From Pseudooceanicola nanhaiensis DSM 18065 (GTDB lineage Bacteria > Pseudomonadota > Alphaproteobacteria > Rhodobacterales > Rhodobacteraceae): a DNA stretch of 64,000 nucleotides. Location: positions 62,001 through 126,000 of the forward strand of contig NZ_JHZF01000013.1 of assembly GCF_000688295.1 (NCBI RefSeq), written 5' to 3'. This document shows positions 51,829 through 60,325 of the stretch, piece after piece (the first letter of the stretch is position 1; every line of letters starts with the position of its first letter). The translations under genes were made by a program, and so were the position numbers. The notes under the pieces were generated by a model. It did not search any database. It was not told where the DNA came from and was given only the letters and a program-made list of their open reading frames with translations.

Positions 51829-52803
51829 ATGGAATATTCGGATGCCTATCTGCGCGAATACCTGCCGCGCGAGAACCCGCCGATGGAGTTGGTTCCGGGC
51901 GATGTCATCGACGAAGTCGAGCGCTGGGGTGATTTCATCGGCGAGGATCGCGAACTGATCGCACGGTCCACCTTCTGGACCTATGCAATCTTCTCTGAAC
52001 TGGGCCTAGGTCGCTATCGATCCGAACGTTTGCATGACCGCTTCTGGCGGGTCAGGCCGTGGTTCACGCTGGCTGGAACAGACTTCAATATGAAGCGGGT
52101 CACATTCGGTCTTTTCGACAAGGACCGAGAAAAGGCGGGGATCGGGTTCGCCATCGACGTTCCCCAGTGGGACGGGCCGGAATTTGCAATCATTGACAGG
52201 CTAAGCTTTCCGCTCCTCGGGGGTGTAACCTTCCCTTTCGCGATCCGACAGAACGAGATCGAGCATCATGTGGCGCATCCCAGCGGGGCGACCAGCGCTT
52301 GTTGGGCACAGTGCAGGACGACATCGCTCTGGGGCGTGCTCACCGCAGGCCATGCGGTCAATGGCAACCGACCCGGCCGGGCCGTGTCTATGGCGTCGGG
52401 CGACACCGCCTCGCTCGGCCGCTCCTACTTCCAGCCGGTTGATGCCGCCTTCGTGCTGACGCCAGCACCGAGCCACAAGCCGACGCAGCTTCCTTTCATG
52501 AGCTTTGCCTCAATGGGACTACCGGTCATCATCGACTGTCAGTCTGGTTCGGTCTCACGCACCGTCGTCGATGTGCAGAACAATTGCGGAGTCCTCAACA
52601 CGCGCGAGGTCGGCGTCACGCTCTGCCTCGACCAACCTGTCTCCAAAGGCGATTCCGGGGCGCTTATTCGCGTCGCAAATGGCGACGCCGTTGGCCTCTA
52701 TCGCGGTTCGATGAAGGCGCCGAGCGCGCCGAATGGTTTTCGCGGCCTCGCCCAGAATTTCGAGCAGGCGATCCTCGCCCTCGATGTCTTTCCCTATCTG
52801 TAG
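51829..52803 (+). CDS. Cytoplasmic trypsin-like serine protease
   Basis: This 324-residue protein without a signal peptide has a chymotrypsin-fold catalytic triad: His175 in GVLTAGHAVNG, Asp205 in QPVDAAFVL and Ser276 in VSKGDSGALI. The first 140 residues are a separate domain of unknown type. The ATG at 51829 follows a GGGGGG run suited to ribosome binding; an in-frame ATG 15 bases upstream is possible. It is the first gene of an operon with a Trypco1-like small protein (11 bp downstream) and a GNAT-like protein. Cytoplasmic trypsin-like effectors with Trypco partners are known from NTP-dependent conflict systems. This version shows no NTPase neighbour. Confidence 0.85.
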   Translation: MEYSDAYLREYLPRENPPMELVPGDVIDEVERWGDFIGEDRELIARSTFWTYAIFSELGLGRYRSERLHDRFWRVRPWFTLAGTDFNMKRVTFGLFDKDREKAGIGFAIDVPQWDGPEFAIIDRLSFPLLGGVTFPFAIRQNEIEHHVAHPSGATSACWAQCRTTSLWGVLTAGHAVNGNRPGRAVSMASGDTASLGRSYFQPVDAAFVLTPAPSHKPTQLPFMSFASMGLPVIIDCQSGSVSRTVVDVQNNCGVLNTREVGVTLCLDQPVSKGDSGALIRVANGDAVGLYRGSMKAPSAPNGFRGLAQNFEQAILALDVFPYL

Positions 52804-52814
52804 AGGAGCATCCC

Positions 52815-53204
52815 ATGACCGAGCCTGCGCAGGACGAATTCGAGATCTCGATCTTCGTGCCCGAGGAGGGTACGGCCGTGCCGTTGCCGCCCGATCCATC
52901 GGTCGAGCATCATTCGATGCGCGACTGGGTGCCGGGTCTTGGCCGGGTCGCCAAGGTCCGTGCAGGGCAGGTCCAGGAGCAATGGACCCGCACTGTCGAT
53001 ACGCTTATGAAATTGAGTTCAACCACCGCCGCCCGCTCGAAGGAATGGTCGATCGAGGAAATCGAGGTCGGCCTGACCCTGAGCGCCAAGGGCGAGCTGT
53101 TATTCATCGCTGAGGCGGGCGCTGAGGCGAGCATCAAGTTCAAGCTGACCCGCAAGGGCGAGTCCGCGCCCCAGGCGCCTACGCTCTTGCCGTCAGGAAA
53201 TTGA
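52815..53204 (+). CDS. Trypsin-co-occurring domain (Trypco1-like) protein
   Basis: This 129-residue protein has GAGGAG before its ATG. The C-terminal half, EWSIEEIEVGLTLSAKGELL followed by FIAEAGAEASIKFKLTRK, has the pattern I associate with Trypco1 (CU044_2847 family): 'E.e.GL.lsa.g...ia.ag.ea.f.v.l'. That domain is typically encoded next to trypsin-like proteases, exactly as here. The N-terminal half is a short beta-strand region (FEISIFVPEEGTAVPL) plus helix. It probably binds or regulates the protease encoded 11 bp upstream. Family recognition is from memory of the motif and not from a search. Confidence 0.7.
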   Translation: MTEPAQDEFEISIFVPEEGTAVPLPPDPSVEHHSMRDWVPGLGRVAKVRAGQVQEQWTRTVDTLMKLSSTTAARSKEWSIEEIEVGLTLSAKGELLFIAEAGAEASIKFKLTRKGESAPQAPTLLPSGN

Positions 53205-53209
53205 CGCCG

Positions 53210-53707
53210 ATGGCAGCAATGACCGATCCGGGCAATGCGCTGGCGCTCTATCAGCAGGCGTTTGCGGCCGGCGTGATTCCGCTGCAACCCTGCCGGCTCG
53301 ACCCGAGCCTGTTGATGGCGGTCGATCACCCCAACGGCAAGAAGCGCTTCTCCTATATGCGGTTCACGGGGACGAAGATGACTGCTCTGGTCATGTTCGC
53401 GCAGGACGGGATGGAGGAGGGCGGCCCGATCTTTAACATCGGTTATGCCGTCGATGATTGCGCGCGCGGGCGCGGTCTTGCCCAATCGACACTGGTCGCA
53501 GCCCTTGCTGAACTCGAGCATGGACTGAAAGGTGCGAATGTGCCTGTGCTTAATGTTGAGGCGGTGATCAACATTGATCACATCGTCTCGCAGCGCGTCG
53601 CCGCAACGATCTTCCCCGATGCGCCCAAGCCCATAATCGACAGCGGATCGGGCCTGCCAGCGCTCCATTATTACCGATCGATTCTGCTCAACGCGCCGCG
53701 CGCGTGA
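53210..53707 (+). CDS. GNAT-like acetyltransferase in the protease operon
   Basis: This 165-residue protein has the core layout of the GNAT fold: strand FNIGYAVDDCARGRGLAQST carrying the Q/RxxGxA/G-type acetyl-CoA loop (ARGRGLA), then a helix (LVAALAELEHG) and LNVEAVINIDHIVSQRVAA, where Asn-Ile-Asp/His follows the usual 'v...N..a..l' motif. The ATG at 53210 is 11 bp after AGGA; a TTG at 53201 overlapping the Trypco1 stop is the alternative. It is third in the operon. Acetyltransferases are known as toxins or modifiers in conflict systems, but the role here is inferred only from position. Confidence 0.6.
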   Translation: MAAMTDPGNALALYQQAFAAGVIPLQPCRLDPSLLMAVDHPNGKKRFSYMRFTGTKMTALVMFAQDGMEEGGPIFNIGYAVDDCARGRGLAQSTLVAALAELEHGLKGANVPVLNVEAVINIDHIVSQRVAATIFPDAPKPIIDSGSGLPALHYYRSILLNAPRA

Positions 53708-54319
53708 AGAAGGCCCTCAGTTGCACGCTAAACCCGAAGGCTGAGGTGCGGCGATAGAGAACCATGAGGCACAGCGAGCAAGACATCTTCGCCAGTCGCA
53801 GCAGCGCTGCTATCCTAAAAATGCTGGGACGACAACTCATGACATATCCGGACCTTTACGCCTAGGCCGGCGAGAGTTGATATCTGGTCAAAAGCATCCG
53901 CACTACTGACCCGGACATGCTGGTATCGGACAATAGCGTGGAATCGGCGGTTCGTTATACGGCATGGTGGCGTGCCGTAATCGGCGGCAATATCGCGCCA
54001 TAGAGAGCAATCGGCGGCGTTTGGCGGAGGGGATGGGCCTGATATCCAACCTTCTTTTGTGGATGCAGCTCGGTTTGCAAGGAATTTCTGATCGTCTGGG
54101 CATGTGATCGAGTGCGAACTTTTGTCAGGCCTGTTCGTGCGGCCGACTGGCGCCGCTGGCCGGGATGGTGATGCGCGGAGCGGGGCCAAATCTCCAAGAG
54201 CGAGCTCGAGGCTCGGAGAAGGTTTCTGGTTTGCCCGACCCGGATCATATCGATCATTTGCCCATACTGATCATGCCTTCCTCACAACTCGGTGGCCCGA
54301 GTGCCCCTTCGGTGCCCGA
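53708..54319. other. Non-coding tail of an IS110-family remnant
   Basis: This 612-bp stretch has no supported gene. It begins after the GNAT-like gene and ends at the stop codon of the IS110-type transposase fragment (minus strand), so at least the part nearest 54319 should be the 3' non-coding side of that element. In the IS1111 branch of the family this side carries the bridge-RNA locus. The left element boundary is not visible to me; a change in sequence character near 53880-53960 is only a guess. Confidence 0.4.
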
Positions 54320-54406
54320 TCAGGCGCCGATCAGCACCGGGCCACGATAGCTTTCACCGCGCGTCAGCATCGCCCAGATGCCGCGCGCCATCTTGTTCGC
54401 CAGGGC
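54320..54406 (-). pseudogene. IS110-family transposase, C-terminal fragment
   Basis: Reading the minus strand from 54406 to the stop at 54320-54322 gives ALANKMARGIWAMLTRGESY and then RGPVLIGA-stop. 'ALANK.AR..WA.L.....Y' is the conserved extreme C-terminus of IS110/IS1111 (DEDD) transposases. Everything upstream of this (the catalytic domains) is missing: the fragment stops abruptly at the position where plus-strand recombinase coding begins (GLDMEFNSLDAQ from 54403). The element is therefore a dead end-piece, retained after a deletion or recombination event. Confidence 0.75.
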
Positions 54407-55653
54407 TCGACATGGAGTTCAACAGCCTCGATGCGCAGCGGGAGGCTTGCGAGGCCTACATTGCCAGCCAGCGCGCCGAGGGGTGGGCCTGCCTGCGCGA
54501 ACGCTACGATGACGGCGGCGTCTCGGGCGGCACGCTGGACCGCCCCGCGCTGAAGCAGCTGATTGCCGATGTCGAGGACGGGCTGATCGACGTTGTCGTG
54601 GTCTACAAGATCGACCGCCTCAGCCGCGCGCTGATGGACTTCTCGAAGCTCGTCGAGATCTTCGACCGCCACGGAGTGACCTTCGTGTCCGTCACCCAGT
54701 CCTTCAACACCACCACGTCGATGGGCCGCCTGACGCTGAACATCCTGCTCAGCTTCGCCCAGTTCGAGCGCGAGGTGATCGGCGAACGGATCCGCGACAA
54801 GGTCGCCGCCTCGAAGAAGAAGGGCATGTGGATGGGCGGCTACGTGCCGCTCGGCTACGATGTGGTCGACCGCAAGCTGATCGTGAACGAGGCCGAGGCC
54901 GCGCAGGTCCGGACCATGTTCGAGCTCTTCGCGCGGTCCGATTCCACCGCCGCCGTGATCCGGGAACTGAACGCCCGCGGCATCCGGTCCAAGCGCGGCC
55001 GGCCCATCGACCGCGGGGCGCTCTACAAGCTTCTGCACAACCGCATCTACCGCGGCGAGATCACCCACAAGGGCGAGACCTATCCCGGCATGCACGAGCC
55101 CATCGTCGATGCAGAGCTGTGGGACGCCGCCCACGCTGTGCTGGCCGGCAACCGGAACCAGCGCGCCGGGCGCACCCGGAGCACCGAACCGGCGCTGCTG
55201 CGCGGGCTGATCTTCACCGAAACCGGCGCCGCGATGACCCCGCACCACACGAAGAAGGGGAACAGGCGGTACTGCTACTACGTCTCGATGGACGTGATCC
55301 AGAAGCGGCCGACGGCCGAGTTGCGCGGGCCCCAGCGGCTCCCTGCGGCCATGGTGGAGGAAGCGGTCATCGGCGAGACCCGGCGGCTGCTGCGTACGCC
55401 GGAGATCATTGCGCGGACCGCCCGCGCGCTGAAGAAGGAACGGCCTGACCTCGACGAGGGCACCGTCACCGCGGCGCTGACGCAGTTCGACGATCTTTGG
55501 AAGGCGCTGATCCCAGCCGAGCAGGCTCGTATCGTCCAGCTGCTCGTGGCGCGCGTGACAGTGGGCGAGGACGGGTTGGACATCGATCTTCGCCATGACG
55601 GGCTCGGCGCACTGGCGAGCCTGATGGCGCCCACGCGGGTGGACGCTGCCTGA
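54403..55653 (+). pseudogene. Large serine recombinase lacking its catalytic N-terminus
   Basis: About 415 residues of a resolvase/invertase-type large serine recombinase. Present are EFNSLDAQREACEAYI, YDDGGVSGGTLDRPALKQLI, VVVYKIDRLSRALMDFSKLV, FAQFEREVIGERIRDKVAAS, then the recombinase and zinc-ribbon regions and C-terminal helices. Normal relatives begin with about 15 residues containing YTRVSS/YTRKSS, where the Ser is the nucleophile. Here that segment is replaced by IS110-derived sequence and no in-frame serine in that context exists. The frame is otherwise intact to a coupled HTH gene. It may be translated from ATG 54412 as a non-catalytic DNA-binding protein, or be decaying. Confidence 0.85.
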
Positions 55654-56036
55654 TGCCCGCGAACGAGACGATCCGCGTCCACATCCCGCTCACGGTCCGC
55701 AAGCGCGGCGGTCGCCCGCGCATCCTGCCGCCGCGGGATATCGAGACTTCGGACCCGCCGCCGGGGCAGGATCCGCGCGTGCTGCGCGCCATCGGCCGGG
55801 CATGGGCGTGGCGGCAGCGGATGGAGCGCGGCGAGGTCACCACCATCGCCGATCTCGCTGCCGAGGAAGGCCTCTCCGACCGCTATGTCAGCCGCCTGCT
55901 GCGCCTCGCATGGCTGTCGCCGGAGGTTCTCGAGCGACTGGTCGTGCGCCGCGAGCCCTGCGCAATTAGCCTCTACGACCTGTGCTTCGTGGCCTCTCTG
56001 CCGTGGGACGAGCAGCAGGCGCAGGTTTTCGACTGA
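55653..56036 (+). CDS. Small HTH protein coupled to the recombinase
   Basis: This 127-residue protein's ATG shares one base with the recombinase stop. A basic N-terminus (VRKRGGRPRILPP) is followed by a helix-turn-helix (EVTTIADLAAEEGLSDRYVS RLLRLAWLSP, about residues 68-97) resembling the ParB/KorB-like HTH. Genes like this commonly follow serine recombinases in alphaproteobacterial integrative elements and probably assist site recognition or regulation. It has retained an intact frame even though the recombinase has lost its nucleophile. Confidence 0.7.
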   Translation: MPANETIRVHIPLTVRKRGGRPRILPPRDIETSDPPPGQDPRVLRAIGRAWAWRQRMERGEVTTIADLAAEEGLSDRYVSRLLRLAWLSPEVLERLVVRREPCAISLYDLCFVASLPWDEQQAQVFD

Positions 56037-56101
56037 GCCACTCCCAAAAGACCATTCAAAGGATCCAGATTCGAGGCTACCGTTGGCAAAAGTCACCTTA
56101 C

Positions 56102-57661
56102 TTGAGGTTTGTTTTGCTTGCCGAAAATGCACTGGGGCCTGGCTTTCCCGAATGGACGGAACTAGGGCAGGAAACGGGTCTTGATCCACTTGGGATGCAG
56201 CGACCAATCGAGGTCGTCTATCAATCCCTTTTGCCGGGCATCAGCACCATCACACTTCGGCTTCGCTACTATTCGTTCTTTCCCTGGCTTCTGGACTCGT
56301 ATGCGCGACGCAATGGAAGCACCGATATGCAGGAGTTTCGGTTCTTTCAGCGAAAGGCGGAAGCTCTCTATGCACTACTCTGCGCCCATCGTGACTATGA
56401 GCTCGGCATCGCCGGGATACTTTGGGCCAGTCGGGAACTGCAGAGTCTGGCCGAAGAAACCGATCCGAATGCCATAGTTGATTTCGCGTCATCCGCAGAC
56501 CCGGATTCCCGTCAGAACCGCTACCTTGAGAACAAGGGAGGTGCCTTCGGCGGCATCTACGCCAGCCAGCTTCGTGAGATGGGCCTCGTGCGTGTCGATG
56601 ACCCCAACATACCCATTCCGTATTGTACAAATGCTGCGATGGACCTGGCAGACGCCATGTCTGATCAGCTTGGTGATCTCGCAGAGGTCTTTCTCAGTGC
56701 TGTTGAGAAGGGCCAGGTAACGGTTGAAACGCTCGACCGGCTTGCGCTGATGAAACCGTCGAGAGTGCCCGCCGACAGCGTTGAGCAAGAGGCGCTGGCA
56801 GCGGTCTTGATGGGACGACAGCAGAACGCGCGCGAGCCAGATGTCATGAGGCGCCAAACGCTCATTGAACTGCTGCGGTTAGCCGGCGAGCTACAAAGAA
56901 TTCCGCGGGCCGATGACGCGAAGTGGGCGTGGTTCAACGAGGGAAATTCACAAGAGACCGACCGTATCGATGTTCTCGGGCTTTGGTCTCTGTATCAAGC
57001 CAGCGACCTTTGCCGCCTGGCATATGAAGGCTTTCTGTCGGCAGCGCTTCAGTCGCTCGAGGCCGCCCCGTACCGCAGGAAAACACTTCGCGAGATTGTC
57101 GCCGACCTGATCGAGCCAACGGATTTGGAAAATACGACAACGCTCGCGGAATATCTTCGGAATCAGACGGCAGACGAAGAACCGGAAACCTTGGCGAAGC
57201 AGGCTGCTTCCGAACTTCTCGAGGCTGAAAAGACTGGCGACGTCGACGGTGAGGTCAGAGCGTCGATTCGTCTGCTTTCGGCGCTTTGGCGAAAGAGCTC
57301 GGATTATTCGAGTTCCGTTCTCAGACGGCTCCGCTCGGCTGATCACTTCCAGTCGTATGCTACCGAGATACGCTTTCTTGAGCAGCGATTGTCGACGCCG
57401 GCAAGAACAGCATTCGAGGAGATGATTTCCTCCCGCGTGATCAAGCGCCATCTCTGGGTGGCCTCGCGCAAGTTTCGCAATCAGAAGGCCTACACATTCC
57501 TCATGGAACCGGACGACGGCCAGTTGCGCTTCCGCAGCCGGTTTTCCGTCTCTCCCAGTAGTCCGCGCATCGACCAGGCAGTTCAGTTTCTGCACGACGC
57601 AAAATTGTTGGACGACAAAGGCCCAACATCCCTTGGAATTGCTGAAATCGAGCGTCAATGA
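56102..57661 (+). CDS. Putative defence protein with DUF6361-like motif (partner of PLD protein)
   Basis: This protein is about 519 residues if started at the TTG at 56102; the frame stays open back to the previous gene, and no good ribosome site is evident, so the start is uncertain. Near the N-terminus LDPLGMQRPIEVVYQSLLPG then ISTITLRLRYYSFFPWLLDS resembles the 'G...i...f...lfPG.STi..R.RYf.fvPw' motif that I associate with DUF6361 proteins. The rest is mainly helical with no recognised catalytic motif (no Walker A, HNH or methylase). Codon use is much less GC-biased than core genes. Its stop overlaps the PLD gene's ATG by four bases, so the two products are made together. Confidence 0.65.
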   Translation: MRFVLLAENALGPGFPEWTELGQETGLDPLGMQRPIEVVYQSLLPGISTITLRLRYYSFFPWLLDSYARRNGSTDMQEFRFFQRKAEALYALLCAHRDYELGIAGILWASRELQSLAEETDPNAIVDFASSADPDSRQNRYLENKGGAFGGIYASQLREMGLVRVDDPNIPIPYCTNAAMDLADAMSDQLGDLAEVFLSAVEKGQVTVETLDRLALMKPSRVPADSVEQEALAAVLMGRQQNAREPDVMRRQTLIELLRLAGELQRIPRADDAKWAWFNEGNSQETDRIDVLGLWSLYQASDLCRLAYEGFLSAALQSLEAAPYRRKTLREIVADLIEPTDLENTTTLAEYLRNQTADEEPETLAKQAASELLEAEKTGDVDGEVRASIRLLSALWRKSSDYSSSVLRRLRSADHFQSYATEIRFLEQRLSTPARTAFEEMISSRVIKRHLWVASRKFRNQKAYTFLMEPDDGQLRFRSRFSVSPSSPRIDQAVQFLHDAKLLDDKGPTSLGIAEIERQ

Positions 57662-59991
57662 AGTATTACGAAGCTTTCTCGGGAAGTGGATACGACTCTG
57701 CTTTCATGACGACCTACGCCTTCTCGGCACAGGCATTTGAAGATGTGCCGTTTCCGAGGCTGCGGGGTGGCGGATGCCGGAACATCACCGTTCTGGCGGA
57801 CCGCGGAATGCTCAACATGAGCTTTGATGAGTTCGGACCGCCGCGCTATGCCGGCACACTCTACCATGTGGTGAAGGCCACGATGCCTGGCGCCTTCCAC
57901 CCCAAGATCGCTCTTCTGGCAGGTGCCGCGAAGGGCCGATTGATGATCGGTTCCGCAAACCTGACTGGATTGGGACTTGGCGGAAATCGAGAATTGGTAG
58001 CCGATCTCGCCTACACCACAGACAACCCTGAATTCACCTCACTTTTCGGACAGGCAATGCGGTACATAGCGCGCCACGTGCCCAACGACGATCCGTGGTT
58101 TTCCTCGGCACTTGACCGAGCCTTGAGGCACGCCTCCTGGCTGCGAACGGCCATGGCCGACGAGTCCGTGACAGAACGGGACGACATCCGTCTAATAATC
58201 GACCGTTCCGAGGGCACCATTCTTGATCAGATCGCGGCCAGTATCGGTACTGACCCGATCCGCCGCCTCATTGTTCTTTCGCCTTATTGGGACGAACGAC
58301 TGGAAGGATTAAGACGGCTACGATCGGTCTTGGGGATGCCGCCAACGGACATCCTTATCCAACCCGCAGCAGGTTTGTTTCCGGCTGAAAGCCTCGGCAG
58401 GCATGACAATCTGCGGCTGTTCAATTCTGGGTCTGAGCGTTCGTCGCGCTTCATTCACGCCAAGCTCTTTGTGGCCCTTGGTGAAGAATCGGATCATTTG
58501 ATCTCAGGCAGTATGAATTGCTCGGCCCCTGCATTGCTTGGTTCTGCCGATGTCTCGGGCAATGCCGAGGCCGGGATCTACAAACGCGTTCCAAGCGGCA
58601 CGGCGCTGGCCGCGCTCAACCTGGAGGGATACGAAGAAAACCCCGTCAGCCTGTCAGATTTGCCTGCACGCGAAGAGCGGGAGCGATCCTCATCTGCTGA
58701 AGCATTGCCTGCCGATGCAGGCAACTTCGAACTGCGTGGTGGAGAATTGTTCTGGCGCCCCCCGAACGATGGTGCGTTGGATGCCTCCGAGATCCGGTTG
58801 TTTGACCGCGACTACGAGGAACTGGCGCAAGTACTTCAAATCGAAGCTGGCGGAACCAACAGGTGGGCCATTGATCCTGACCTCCGACGCCCGAGGGTCG
58901 CACGCCTGGTTGGCCATGCCGGAACGTGGTCTGCACCAGCCTCAATCGTTGATCTTGAGATACTGTCGTCCTCCACGCTTCCTGTCCGAAGGGGGCGGAA
59001 GCGAACGCTCGTCGATAGCCTGGCCGAGCTCGACCAGGAAGATCTGACAATTCTAGAAGCCCTCAACGAACTGGAGATGCTCGAGGAAACCGAGCACAGC
59101 AAGAACCCGGGCACCGTTTCATCCCGCAGCCAGACACCGACGACGCAGAGGGACACAGAGCAGCTCCATCAGGTGCTGCCCTACGAGGTGTTCGTGGCTG
59201 CACGCAATCGATCACGAGCAGAGAAGGACGGACGGACTGCGTGGTCCCGTGCGCGCGAGGATGACCCGGCCGGGATGATCAATGCCTGCCTGAATCGCCT
59301 GGTCGGCCTTGTATCTGAAGATCTGTCAGAAGACGAAGAGCGCGCCATGCTGGAAGACGCCGCGACCGACCTGCGAACTACCGAACCGGCCAAGGCTGAG
59401 GACACAGATGCCGAAGGACTGAATTCTGCAGACAATTCAATCAGTCCAGCTCGGCGAGCTCACGTCACGGCAACAGCAAAGAAATATGTCGACGCTGTGA
59501 AGGCCTTTGAGAAGCGAACGACGGCGCTGAAGGGCAGCCCGATAACAACGGCTGAACTGGTTCGGTTGCGGGCCCTCCTGCAAATTGTCCTGGCTGGGGC
59601 GATGCCCGTTGCCGGACAGGCGAAAGAACATCAGGTGCTTCCATTGGAAACGAAGGATAGCACTGAGTGGCCGCGTCTGATTGGGCGATTGCTGCGCCAG
59701 CATTTTGGGACGATCCGCGCGCTACAGTCCCTTCAGGTCGAAGACGATGAGAGCGAGCACACGCGGGTTCTGGATTACCTTGCAACGGCGAAATTCGCAG
59801 CACAGATGGCTGTTCGAGGGGCTCAGTCGAGTCGGTCGCTTGCTCCAATTCAGAAAGCCCTCGGCGCGCTTTCTGCAGACTTGGAAACTCAGATCAAGGC
59901 GATCGCCGCCTCCGACGAAGCTGACCTCGCCCGGCTGCAAGAACTGGATGGCAAACTGGCCTCGCGGTTTGGACCAGCGCTCGGGATATGA
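57658..59991 (+). CDS. PLD-fold (HxK) phosphodiesterase, putative defence nuclease
   Basis: This 777-residue soluble protein carries two PLD-type half-sites: motif 1 is AFHPKIALL (His81, Lys83) with LMIGSANLTGLGLGGN, and motif 2 is RFIHAKLFVAL (His267, Lys269) with LISGSMNCSAPALLGS. The Asp of HxKxxxxD is not at its usual place in motif 1, while S/N residues follow as in PLD nucleases such as BfiI/Nuc relatives. Residues about 330-450 form a beta domain and 480-777 a long helical region without Walker motifs. There is no signal peptide. It is coupled to the upstream DUF6361-like gene in a mobile region ending at tRNA-Ser, so a nucleic-acid-targeting defence role is a reasonable inference. Confidence 0.75.
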   Translation: MKYYEAFSGSGYDSAFMTTYAFSAQAFEDVPFPRLRGGGCRNITVLADRGMLNMSFDEFGPPRYAGTLYHVVKATMPGAFHPKIALLAGAAKGRLMIGSANLTGLGLGGNRELVADLAYTTDNPEFTSLFGQAMRYIARHVPNDDPWFSSALDRALRHASWLRTAMADESVTERDDIRLIIDRSEGTILDQIAASIGTDPIRRLIVLSPYWDERLEGLRRLRSVLGMPPTDILIQPAAGLFPAESLGRHDNLRLFNSGSERSSRFIHAKLFVALGEESDHLISGSMNCSAPALLGSADVSGNAEAGIYKRVPSGTALAALNLEGYEENPVSLSDLPAREERERSSSAEALPADAGNFELRGGELFWRPPNDGALDASEIRLFDRDYEELAQVLQIEAGGTNRWAIDPDLRRPRVARLVGHAGTWSAPASIVDLEILSSSTLPVRRGRKRTLVDSLAELDQEDLTILEALNELEMLEETEHSKNPGTVSSRSQTPTTQRDTEQLHQVLPYEVFVAARNRSRAEKDGRTAWSRAREDDPAGMINACLNRLVGLVSEDLSEDEERAMLEDAATDLRTTEPAKAEDTDAEGLNSADNSISPARRAHVTATAKKYVDAVKAFEKRTTALKGSPITTAELVRLRALLQIVLAGAMPVAGQAKEHQVLPLETKDSTEWPRLIGRLLRQHFGTIRALQSLQVEDDESEHTRVLDYLATAKFAAQMAVRGAQSSRSLAPIQKALGALSADLETQIKAIAASDEADLARLQELDGKLASRFGPALGI

Positions 59992-60170
59992 AACTGACTT
60001 CGCTCCCCGCATCTGCCGTCATCATCACGTTGGTTTACGACCAACTGCGCCTCTCGCCTGTTGCGGCTCTGTTCTCCTCGAAGGCGATGGAAACAGGGGG
60101 CGAAGTTTTGGCGGAGTTGAAACTCAGGTCATTGGAAAAGCGTGAAAAAATCCGACCGAACCGAATTTAG
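59988..60170 (+). CDS. Possible small or truncated third gene of the PLD operon
   Basis: A 60-residue frame whose ATG overlaps the PLD gene's stop (ATGA), the usual signature of translational coupling. It begins MKLTSLPASAVIITLVYDQL, with a mildly hydrophobic stretch, and ends with KREKIRPNRI before an amber stop. It could be a genuine small protein or the 5' remnant of a larger gene cut at the tRNA-proximal island end. No family recognised. The sequence from 60171 to 60325 holds nothing else that I can identify. Confidence 0.3.
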   Translation: MKLTSLPASAVIITLVYDQLRLSPVAALFSSKAMETGGEVLAELKLRSLEKREKIRPNRI

Positions 60171-60325
60171 CGAGGTTCGCCTGAACAGAGACGGAGGGCC
60201 ATTCAGAGCCCGAAACAGGCTTGGCGCGCAGTCTCCGAGGTTCGCATGGGGGAAGCAAAGCCCTTTGAAAACACGACTATTTCAGCGCGGCGATGGGCGT
60301 CTGTCCGTGTTCGCAACTGGGATAG

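Noticed and set aside
54292-54402. First 37 codons of the open recombinase frame taken as the true N-terminus
   Set aside because: They are antisense to the IS110 transposase tail and show no YTR-S motif. The recombinase homology starts at GLDMEF.
56102-59991. Assignment of the PLD pair to DISARM, BREX, Dpd or a type II restriction system
   Set aside because: None of the required helicase, methylase, ATPase or queuosine-like genes is present beside it, and neither protein has a Walker A or methylase motif.
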